64,000 nt of DNA from Saxibacter everestensis (GTDB taxonomy: Bacteria > Actinomycetota > Actinomycetes > Actinomycetales > Brevibacteriaceae): assembly GCF_025787225.1 (NCBI RefSeq), contig NZ_CP090958.1, forward strand, positions 1,269,856 to 1,333,855, written 5' to 3'. The first letter of the stretch is position 1, and each line of letters starts with the position of its first letter. Position numbers and translations under genes: made by a program. The notes under the pieces were generated by a model. The model had not been told where the DNA came from and made no database searches. It was given only the letters and a program-made list of their open reading frames with translations. Shown here piece after piece: positions 57,989 through 64,000 of the stretch.

Positions 57989-58300
57989 TCACCTCCTTCG
58001 TGGATAGCACGTGTCACCCAGGATCAGCTGACGGCTGAAGCTGCCTCGCGGCCGCTCGGCGGCGATCATCTCGGTCCGGTCGTCCGGTGTCGCCTTTCGT
58101 TCGGCCCGTACGGTGAGTACATTGCGCTCCACGTCCAGGTCGATTGAGTCCGGGTCCGCGCCAGGCAGGTCGAACTCGACCACGAAGTCTTCGCCATCAC
58201 GCCAGGCGTCCATGGGCATCGCTGTGGGGTGGGCTACCGTTCCGAAGACCTGCTGGCTCAGCCGGTCGAGCTCCCGGAACGGATCGGTTCGCATCAACAT
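57989..58300 (-). CDS. Hsp20-family small heat-shock protein, C-terminally truncated
   Basis: 103-residue alpha-crystallin-type chaperone. [18 protein letters not shown] and [41 protein letters not shown] are the normal N-region and first strands. The domain reaches [10 protein letters not shown] and then ends after CYPRRR, whereas the family continues for ~35-40 residues with the last strands and the IxI tail. Its stop codon lies in the ribosome site of the next gene. It diverges from a MerR regulator, the usual HspR-like arrangement. It may be non-functional. Confidence 0.75.
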   Translation of the reverse strand: MLMRTDPFRELDRLSQQVFGTVAHPTAMPMDAWRDGEDFVVEFDLPGADPDSIDLDVERNVLTVRAERKATPDDRTEMIAAERPRGSFSRQLILGDTCYPRRR

Positions 58301-58324
58301 GGTGACCTCCAGTATCAGTTCCTC

Positions 58325-58352
58325 ACATCAGCCGATGTGCATTGGCTGATGT
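58325..58352. promoter_or_regulatory. Inverted repeat between hsp20 and merR
   Basis: ACATCAGCC (58325-58333) and GGCTGATGT (58344-58352) form a perfect 9-bp inverted repeat with a 10-bp spacer. It is the probable operator of the MerR protein and differs in sequence from the classical HAIR element. Confidence 0.6.
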
Positions 58353-58409
58353 AGATATTTTATAGCAGCCATGGCAGACTGTGACAAGGGGCAGATGGAG
58401 GGAAAATTG

Positions 58410-58721
58410 ATGACCAAGAAGATGGTTGGCCAATCCGCGGCCGTGTATGGGATATCCGTTGCCGCAGAGCTTGTCGGCCTCGGGCAGCAGACCCTTCGGC
58501 AGTATGAAAACAAGGGCCTGATAGAGCCGGAACGCACGGCAGGCGGTACCCGCCGTTACAGCGACCTGGACCTGGTCCGACTGCGCCGGATAGCCGAGCT
58601 GCTGGCCTGCGGTTTGAACCTCGCCGGAATCCGAATGGTACTGGGCCTGGAAGCGGCCAATCTCAAGCTTCGTCGCGAACTGAAAGATGCCAGGCAATTA
58701 TCAGCCAAAGGAGACGAGTGA
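58410..58721 (+). CDS. MerR-family regulator (HspR-like)
   Basis: 103-residue MerR regulator: VYGISVAAELVGLGQQTLRQYENKGLIEPERTAGGTRRYSDLDLVRLRRI is the winged helix, followed by a short dimer helix. The wing motif and the hsp20 neighbour resemble HspR, the heat-shock repressor. ATG 58410 has GGAGGG seven bases upstream; in-frame ATGs at 58371 and 58395 are alternatives. Its stop overlaps the next ATG (TGATG). Confidence 0.85.
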   Translation: MTKKMVGQSAAVYGISVAAELVGLGQQTLRQYENKGLIEPERTAGGTRRYSDLDLVRLRRIAELLACGLNLAGIRMVLGLEAANLKLRRELKDARQLSAKGDE

Positions 58722-58864
58722 TGAGCAGGAGCCCAGAAGACGATCCGGACAGTGAGCCGCCGGGTGCCGAACTGGTGATTCCGGACGACGTCGACGAGGC
58801 AGATATTCTTGAACAGGCTGCTCCGGTGCCCGAGGGCGAAGAGGAAGACTATCCGCATGGTTAA
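58721..58864 (+). CDS. Small acidic protein
   Basis: 47-residue protein, strongly acidic, with GAELVIPDDVDEADILEQAA near its centre and GEEEDYPHG at the end. The DEADxxEQA-VP-EDDYP pattern occurs at the ends of several small actinobacterial proteins of unknown role. It has GGAG upstream and a TGATG overlap with merR, which argues that it is translated. Confidence 0.6.
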   Translation: MSRSPEDDPDSEPPGAELVIPDDVDEADILEQAAPVPEGEEEDYPHG

Positions 58865-58882
58865 AGCAGTGAGACGAGGCGT

Positions 58883-59761
58883 TTGCAGTTGAGCGGCAAG
58901 GACCCGCAATCGAGGTTTACCAGTGCCTCGAATCCGCTCGAGCTGCGGGCGGACTGCGCCAACTGCTTCGGACTGTGCTGTGTGGCTTTGCCTTTTCAAG
59001 CCTCGGCCGACTTCGCGATCACCAAGGATGCGGGCACTCCATGCCACAATCTGCAATCAGACTTCGGCTGTGGCATCCACATGCGTCTTAGGGACGAAGG
59101 GTTCCAGGGCTGCACTGTTTTCGATTGCTTCGGCGCCGGGCAAAAGACAGCGCAGGTCACCTTCGGCGGCGAGGACTGGCGCCGGGCTCCGCAAACCGCG
59201 ACCCAGATGTTCAGCGTGTTCGGCGTGATGCGACAACTGCACGAGTTGCTCTGGTACCTGACCGAAGCGCTGTCGCTGCTTCCTGCGCGCACGCTCCATG
59301 GTGAGCTTCGCAGGTCGATGGACGAGACCGAACGCCTGACATTTCTCAGTGCCGACGAACTCCAGCTGCTGGACCTGCCGGCGCATCGTGAAACGGTGAA
59401 CTCCCTGTTGCTGCGCACAAGCGAACTCGTCCGGGCGACTGCCAGGAGCCGATCGGCGAAGGGTGCCCCGCGGCAGAAAAAGAACCTCAGGGGCGCCGAC
59501 CTGATGGGTGCCGCCCTGAAGGGGGCAGACCTCAGGGGCGGCAATCTTCGAGGCGCTTACCTGATCGCGGCGGATCTCAGCGGAGCAGATCTGCGAATGG
59601 CAGACTTGATCGGCGCCGATTTTCGCGATGCGGACCTTAGTGGGGCGGACCTCTCGGAGAGCTTCTTCGTCACCCAGCCGCAGCTCAATGCGGCAAAGGG
59701 AGATGCCGCCACGAAGCTGCCGCCATCCCTGATGCGTCCGACGCACTGGACCGCTGCCTAG
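58883..59761 (+). CDS. Cys-rich pentapeptide-repeat protein
   Basis: 292-residue protein. The N-terminus has eight cysteines in the first 82 residues (25, 28, 32, 33, 54, 63, 77, 82), beginning CANCFGLCC, similar to YkgJ-type metal or Fe-S binding regions. A helical middle follows, then about a dozen pentapeptide repeats of the A(D/N)LxG type at ~200-262 forming a right-handed beta-helix. Start codon TTG is uncertain (58883 or 58889). It follows merR and the small acidic gene in the same direction. Function unknown. Confidence 0.75.
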   Translation: MQLSGKDPQSRFTSASNPLELRADCANCFGLCCVALPFQASADFAITKDAGTPCHNLQSDFGCGIHMRLRDEGFQGCTVFDCFGAGQKTAQVTFGGEDWRRAPQTATQMFSVFGVMRQLHELLWYLTEALSLLPARTLHGELRRSMDETERLTFLSADELQLLDLPAHRETVNSLLLRTSELVRATARSRSAKGAPRQKKNLRGADLMGAALKGADLRGGNLRGAYLIAADLSGADLRMADLIGADFRDADLSGADLSESFFVTQPQLNAAKGDAATKLPPSLMRPTHWTAA

Positions 59762-59774
59762 TGGCACTGCCCGA

Positions 59775-60335
59775 TCAGACGTGTTCCGAGACCAGAATCG
59801 CAACCGTCTCGGATTCCAGCGCATTGAAGACGTGCGGCTCATCTCCCGGGTACGCGATGTAATCGCCCGGCCGTAGTTCGACTGCTTCGCCAACTATGCC
59901 GACGGTTGCTCGCCCGGTGCTAAGGATCACGTGCTCGACAACTCCGGGCAGGTGAGGAGCAGAATCGCGCGGTGCCCCGGGCTGCGCGGACACCAGGTAG
60001 ATATCGCGGCGGGCATTGGGTGGACAGGACGCCAGTAGCGTCGCAGCGTAGTGGGCGTGCTCGGCGGTGAGCTGCGGACCGTCTCCAGCTCGGATCACCT
60101 GCACCCGTGGGCGTGCGGGCTCGACCAGTCGGGAGAATGGGACCTCTAGTGTGACGCTTAGGGCCCACAGTGTCTCCACGCTGGGATTTCCAGTAGCTGA
60201 TTCGAGCTGGGAAAGGGTGGATTTTGCGATGCCAGCCCGGCGGGCGACTTCGGTCAGGGAGAGTCCGACGCGTCGGCGCTCGCGCTGGAGGCTGGCGGCG
60301 ATGACGTCAAGCGGCGGGCCGTTCTGCGGCTTCAT
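59775..60335 (-). CDS. XRE-family regulator with C-terminal cupin
   Basis: 186-residue regulator: helix-turn-helix at ~10-65 (LQRERRRVGLSLTEVARRAGIAKSTLSQLESATGNPSVETLWALS) and a cupin at ~105-183 (VVEHVILSTGRATVGIVGEAVELRPGDYIAYPGDEPHVF). It is divergent from azlCD, which such regulators often control. ATG 60335 has GGAG upstream; the longer upstream frame overlaps the azlC promoter. Confidence 0.88.
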   Translation of the reverse strand: MKPQNGPPLDVIAASLQRERRRVGLSLTEVARRAGIAKSTLSQLESATGNPSVETLWALSVTLEVPFSRLVEPARPRVQVIRAGDGPQLTAEHAHYAATLLASCPPNARRDIYLVSAQPGAPRDSAPHLPGVVEHVILSTGRATVGIVGEAVELRPGDYIAYPGDEPHVFNALESETVAILVSEHV

Positions 60336-60358
60336 TCGTTTTCTCCAGAAGTCGGTTC

Positions 60359-60395
60359 GTTCGGTTTGACGAACACGGGCGGTGATGTTCATTAT
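60359..60395 (+). promoter_or_regulatory. azlC promoter with inverted repeat
   Basis: TTGACG (60366-60371), 18 bp, CATTAT (60390-60395), then ATG 60403 eight bases on (leaderless). GTTCG-gtttga-CGAAC (60359-60374) overlaps the -35 and is a candidate operator for the divergent XRE regulator. Confidence 0.5.
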
Positions 60396-60402
60396 AAACG
60401 AC

Positions 60403-61074
60403 ATGAGTTCTTTATGGCGAACACTTGACGGACGGCTGCGCCGGGATATTGCGCTCGTCTGCCTCGCCGACGCCCTGGTCGGCGTCTCGTACGGGGCAAT
60501 CGCGGTAGATGCGGGCTTTGAGTTCTGGCTGGTGCTTGCGTTGAGTGTGCTCGTGCTGGCCGGCTCGGCCGAATTCCTGTTCGTCGGGCTCATTGCCGCC
60601 GGCGGAAGTCCGATAGCGGCGATGTTTGCCGGGCTGCTGGTCAATGCCCGCCATCTTCCGTTCGGGCTGGCGGTCCATGATGTCATCGGCCGCGGCTGGC
60701 GGCGGGTTCTCGGCAGCCACCTGATGAACGATGAAAGTGTTGTCTTTGCGCTCGGCGAGCGCATGTTCGAAAGCAAACGGGCGGCCTATTGGGCGTGTGG
60801 CCTCGGTATTCTGATCTGCTGGCCGGTTGGCGCAATGATCGGAGCTTTTGTCGGAGGGATTGTCGGCGACACCGATGCGTATGGGCTGGACGCGATGTTC
60901 CCGGCGGTTCTCTTGGCGTTGATCTTTCCGTCGTTACGCAACCGGAGTACCCGGCGGGTTGCACTGTTTGGAGGCGTGATCGCGCTGCTGGCCACCCCGG
61001 TTCTGCCGGCCGGCTTGCCGGTCCTGCTGGCGCTGTTCGGCCTGGTCTTCAGGAAGAAAAGGGCGGCGGAATGA
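60403..61074 (+). CDS. azlC: AzlC family amino-acid exporter subunit
   Basis: 223-residue membrane protein of the AzlC (branched-chain amino-acid exporter large subunit) family, with about six to seven helices. LADALVGVSYGAIAVDAGFEFW, SAEFLFVGLIAAGGSPIAAMFAGLLVNARHLPFGLAV are the family signature. The start at ATG 60403 is set by the promoter. It overlaps azlD (ATGA). Confidence 0.9.
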   Translation: MSSLWRTLDGRLRRDIALVCLADALVGVSYGAIAVDAGFEFWLVLALSVLVLAGSAEFLFVGLIAAGGSPIAAMFAGLLVNARHLPFGLAVHDVIGRGWRRVLGSHLMNDESVVFALGERMFESKRAAYWACGLGILICWPVGAMIGAFVGGIVGDTDAYGLDAMFPAVLLALIFPSLRNRSTRRVALFGGVIALLATPVLPAGLPVLLALFGLVFRKKRAAE

Positions 61075-61397
61075 TGAGCAGCTCGCCAATATTGGTCGTT
61101 GCCGTGCTGATTCTGGCGGCCGGAACCTTCGCGTTTCGCTACGCAGGCCCGGCGCTTCGAAGTCGTCGCCCGGTATCGCCCCGGATGCAGAAGGTGCTGG
61201 AGGGTGCCCCTGTGGTGCTGCTCTTCGCGGTGCTTTCTACCGCCGCGTTGACTGCGGATGGCGACTTCTCGGGCTTTGCCCGGCCCGCCGGTGTACTTGT
61301 CGCGGGAGTATTCGCCTGGCGACGGGCGCCATTCGTCGTAATTGTCCTGGCCGCTGCCCTCACCACTGCCGGGCTCCGGCTGCTAGGGGTTCCCTGA
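61071..61397 (+). CDS. azlD: AzlD family amino-acid exporter subunit
   Basis: 108-residue small membrane partner of AzlC with three to four helices; AAGTFAFRYAGPALRSRR and the closing VLAAALTTAGLRLLG match the family. Start at 61071 (overlapping the azlC stop) or 61074. Confidence 0.88.
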   Translation: MMSSSPILVVAVLILAAGTFAFRYAGPALRSRRPVSPRMQKVLEGAPVVLLFAVLSTAALTADGDFSGFARPAGVLVAGVFAWRRAPFVVIVLAAALTTAGLRLLGVP

Positions 61398-61453
61398 CAA
61401 TTATCCTCCGATCATGCTAGGTACCGTCAGCCACTGCGCCGCCAGTTTATATA

Positions 61454-61499
61454 GTTGACCTATTCAACACGGTTCTCTATAGTTGCCGAGGGCAACTAT
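61454..61499 (+). promoter_or_regulatory. marR promoter with two overlapping inverted repeats
   Basis: TTGACC (61455-61460), a 17-bp spacer and TATAGT (61478-61483) form a near-ideal promoter. GTTGA-cctat-TCAAC covers the -35 (61454-61468), and the 9-bp-arm repeat ATAGTTGCC-GAG-GGCAACTAT covers the -10 (61479-61499). This is the layout of a self-repressed MarR promoter. Confidence 0.75.
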
Positions 61500-61546
61500 C
61501 TTGGGGATGCATCATTTCGGTAGAACAACGCACGGCGTCAGAGCTC

Positions 61547-61963
61547 GTGCACCACATTCTTGACCTGCAGCGGACTCTGCGCAGCGTGAACGCGGCGCGG
61601 CTATCGGATCTCGGCGTGGCGCTGGAAGGCGTACTGCGGTACGTGGGGGAGGGCGGCGAATCCCGCGCGAGCGCTGTCGCTGCGCGGCTGGGGGTCGGCG
61701 CCCCGGCACTGAGCCGTCAGATCGCTGATCTCGAAGAGCGCGGCCTGGTTGTGCGCAGGCCGGATCCGGCGGACGGCCGCGCGCACCTGCTTTCGCTGTC
61801 GGAGACAGGGCGGGGTTATCTGGCCGAGGTCGAACGTCGCCGGGCGGAGACGATCCAGGAGTTGCTTGCAGGGTGGAGTGAGTCCGAGGTCTCGGCCGCA
61901 GCGACAAGTATCGAGCATCTCAGTGCGGCACTGCGTGCCGCACTGGAAACAGGAGTGAAGTAA
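61547..61963 (+). CDS. MarR-family regulator
   Basis: 138-residue regulator: winged helix ASAVAARLGVGAPALSRQIADLEERGLVVRRPDPADGRAHLLSLSETG with flanking dimer helices. GTG 61547 has no good ribosome site. The frame upstream still looks protein-like (VEQRTASEL), so a rare start such as ATT 61514, behind GGGGA, is possible. Its stop overlaps the exporter start (TAATG). Confidence 0.85.
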   Translation: MHHILDLQRTLRSVNAARLSDLGVALEGVLRYVGEGGESRASAVAARLGVGAPALSRQIADLEERGLVVRRPDPADGRAHLLSLSETGRGYLAEVERRRAETIQELLAGWSESEVSAAATSIEHLSAALRAALETGVK

Positions 61964-64000
61964 TGGCGAACCACGTCACATCCGGGTCGGCTCCGAAGGG
62001 TGCCACAGCAGACGAGCCGGAAGCACCGATGACGCACCGCCAGGTCCTCGAGGCGCTGACCGGCTTGCTGGCGGCACTGTTCACCGCGATTCTGAGCAGC
62101 ACGATCGTGGCCAACGCACTGCCCACGATCATGTCGGAACTTAAGGGCACACAGACCGATTTCGCCTGGGTAATCACCGCATCGCTGCTTGCCAATGCCG
62201 CAACGACCCCGATCTGGGGCAAGCTGGCTGACCTGTTCAACAAGAAGGTCCTGGTGCAGCTCAGCATCGTCATCTTCGTGGGTGGTTCGGTCCTGGCCGG
62301 GCTGTCCGACTCGATCCCCATGCTACTCACCGCGCGGGTGATTCAGGGCGTGGCGATGGGTGGTTTGACTGCTCTGGCCCAGGCCGTGATCGGCACCATG
62401 ATTCCGCCCCGGGAACGGGGACGGTATTCCGGCTACATGGGCGCGGTGATGGCGGTCGCCACCGCTGGCGGTCCGCTGCTTGGCGGGTTCATCGTCGACA
62501 GCTCTCTGGGATGGCGCTGGACGTTCTTCGTGTGTGTGCCGCTTGCCGTCGTCGCCCTGATCCTGCTTCAACTCACCCTGAAGCTGAAGCACGTCCGTCG
62601 TCCGGCGAAAATCGACTGGCTGGGGTCACTCCTGCTGACCGCCGGTGTCAGCCTGCTGCTGATCTGGGTCTCCTTCGCAGGCAAAGACGAGTACTACGAC
62701 TGGATATCGCATGAATCACTCTTGATGGTTGGCGGCAGCGTCGTACTACTGCTCCTGCTGCTCCTGGTTGAGGCAAAGGTGTCGCACCCGATCATTCCGC
62801 TGAAGATCATCAGTCAGCGGACCACTGCTCTGGCGATTATCGCGTCCATTGCTGTTGGCGTGGCGATGTTTGCCTCATCGAGCTACCTCGGCCAGTATTA
62901 CCAGCTCGCCCGGGGCGCCACGCCCACCGAGGCCGGCCTGCTCACGATGCCAATGATCGCGGGGAACCTGATCGGGGCGGTCGTCTCCGGGCAGCTGGTC
63001 AGCAGGTTCGGCAAATGGAAGCGCTTCCTGGTGATGGGTTCGGTGCTGCTGATCGCCGGACTTGGTTTCGCCGGGACCATCGATCACGCCACCCATATGT
63101 GGCTGGTCGGGCTGTACACCTTCGTCTTCGGACTCGGGCTTGGCCTGCTGATGCAGAACCTGGTCCTTGCCGTGCAGAATACAGTTGCGGTCAAGGACAT
63201 CGGCTCTGCCAGCGCGTCAGTTGCGTTCTTCCGATCTGTCGGCGGCGCTGTCGGGGTCTCCGTACTTGGCGCAATTCTTGGCACCCACGTCAGCGACCTG
63301 ACCACAACAGGGCTCAACGACGCCGGTATCCCTGCGTCGGCCGCCGCTTCAGGATCCGGAGCGTCGATGGACCTGGGTGGTCTGCCTGACCCGATCGCGG
63401 AGATAGTCCGGGCAGCCTATGGTGACGGCACGGCTTTGATCTTCTCGATCACCGCGGGCGTTGCCGTGCTCGCGTTCATCTCTGTGCTGTTCATCAAGGA
63501 GCAGGCGTTGCGCCGGACCATCGACATCCGCCCGGACGCCGAGCACTCGCCGGCCGACGCAGCGACCTCGCCGGCCGACGCCGAGCCGGCCGACGCCGAG
63601 CTGGCCGACGCAGCGACTTCGCCGACAGATCCCGAGCCGGAGAACGATCTGGATCGCGAATTCGCCGATGTGCTTAGCGGACGTGCCGGGGCGGGGGAGA
63701 GCCGGCAGTTCCGGATGGAGCCTGAACGGCGGGCCGCGCTCCGCAACGAGGACCTATCGGAGTCTGCTCAGCGGGCCGAGGCCGATGCGCAGCTGGAACT
63801 GGCCACCCAGCTGCAGGCGACCCAACGCCTGCTCGGGGCGCAGCAGCTGCAATTGAGCGAAGCCTTGCATGCCGTGGGTGAACAGGCTGCCCAGCAGCGG
63901 GACATCGCGGAACGACAAGCAAAGACTGCCGAGCGGTTGACGGCGCTGGAAGCCGACCTTGCCCGGGAGCGGCAGCTGCAACAGGCGGCAGCGCACTATC
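61963..64000 (+). CDS. MFS multidrug exporter (DHA2 type) with long coiled-coil tail, cut by the window end
   Basis: At least 679 residues, open at the right edge. Residues ~25-510 form a 14-helix DHA2 exporter (EmrB/QacA type): LSSTIVANALPTIM (motif D1-like), IWGKLADLFNKKVL (motif A) and RVIQGVAMGGLTALAQAVIG (motif B region). From ~512 the chain is Ala/Asp/Glu/Pro-rich, then from ~590 strongly heptad-patterned (ATQLQATQRLLGAQQLQLSE) and still open. ATG has AGGAG seven bases upstream and is coupled to marR, which probably represses it. Confidence 0.88.
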   Translation, partial: MANHVTSGSAPKGATADEPEAPMTHRQVLEALTGLLAALFTAILSSTIVANALPTIMSELKGTQTDFAWVITASLLANAATTPIWGKLADLFNKKVLVQLSIVIFVGGSVLAGLSDSIPMLLTARVIQGVAMGGLTALAQAVIGTMIPPRERGRYSGYMGAVMAVATAGGPLLGGFIVDSSLGWRWTFFVCVPLAVVALILLQLTLKLKHVRRPAKIDWLGSLLLTAGVSLLLIWVSFAGKDEYYDWISHESLLMVGGSVVLLLLLLLVEAKVSHPIIPLKIISQRTTALAIIASIAVGVAMFASSSYLGQYYQLARGATPTEAGLLTMPMIAGNLIGAVVSGQLVSRFGKWKRFLVMGSVLLIAGLGFAGTIDHATHMWLVGLYTFVFGLGLGLLMQNLVLAVQNTVAVKDIGSASASVAFFRSVGGAVGVSVLGAILGTHVSDLTTTGLNDAGIPASAAASGSGASMDLGGLPDPIAEIVRAAYGDGTALIFSITAGVAVLAFISVLFIKEQALRRTIDIRPDAEHSPADAATSPADAEPADAELADAATSPTDPEPENDLDREFADVLSGRAGAGESRQFRMEPERRAALRNEDLSESAQRAEADAQLELATQLQATQRLLGAQQLQLSEALHAVGEQAAQQRDIAERQAKTAERLTALEADLARERQLQQAAAHY

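Overview
The window is high-GC chromosomal DNA from an actinomycete, most likely in or near the Micrococcales. Several blocks have the gene order typical of Actinomycetota. One is dut - DUF3710 - OB-fold - DUF3159 - paired TrkA-type proteins - APC permease - TRAM/RNA methyltransferase. Another is dxs with RNase D / DUF3000 / hemE / hemY / chdC. A third is leuA - recO - uppS - DEAD helicase - glyS - dusB - dgt - dnaG. Marker families found only or mainly in actinobacteria (SepH, DUF3071-type; DUF4193; DUF3093; DUF3000) support this. Many genes lack a Shine-Dalgarno sequence and have a TAnnnT-like hexamer 6-8 nt before the start, which suggests frequent leaderless transcription.

Layout. Positions 1-1.7 kb hold the end of a CydC-type ABC exporter. 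1.8-4.7 kb holds two TetR regulators, each divergent from a neighbour (a DUF899 protein; a YqeB-like membrane protein) with candidate operators between them. 4.7-8.5 kb holds sepH, coproporphyrin ferrochelatase and small conserved proteins. 8.6-16 kb is the dut-to-methyltransferase block. 16-18.5 kb holds an acyl-CoA dehydrogenase divergent from a LacI regulator with a clear operator. 18.9-23.8 kb holds aconitase and dxs. 23.9-29.2 kb holds a fadBA-like beta-oxidation pair, RNase D and DUF3000. 29.4-32.7 kb is a haem cluster (hemE-hemY-chdC), which together with cpfC at 6 kb indicates the coproporphyrin-dependent route. 32.8-39.3 kb holds repair and cell-envelope genes (acetyltransferase-msrB, alpha/beta hydrolase, RibD-like reductase, L,D-transpeptidase, sufE-sulfurtransferase, a secreted-domain protein). 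39.4-42.97 kb holds leuA behind a leucine-rich leader peptide, then recO-uppS. 45.2-54.6 kb holds a DEAD-box helicase, glycyl-tRNA synthetase, YibE/F protein, dusB, dgt and dnaG. 54.6-57.1 kb holds a non-coding repeat array, a glycosyltransferase and a DMT-type transporter. 57.4-64 kb holds tRNA-Asn, a small heat-shock cluster with a truncated hsp20, MerR, a Cys-rich pentapeptide-repeat protein, an XRE-cupin regulator divergent from azlCD, and marR with an MFS exporter that runs off the right edge.

The least ordinary part is 42.97-45.2 kb. It is a tightly overlapped run of short, poorly recognisable genes between uppS and the helicase: one lacks its 5' part, one is frameshifted, one pairs a HicB-like strand region with a helix-turn-helix, one looks PH-like, one is a small membrane protein and one is possibly Tubby/LURP-like. 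It ends in hexamer repeats, an apparent IS fragment and a large hairpin. A 15-bp sequence at the uppS stop codon recurs inverted at the far end. I read it as a decaying acquired island. Other points of interest are the leuA leader, the 92-bp repeat array after dnaG, five 16-bp-spaced repeats before dxs, the MFS exporter with a long coiled-coil tail, and several palindromic operators placed exactly at promoters. I see no CRISPR array, rRNA or intact insertion sequence.
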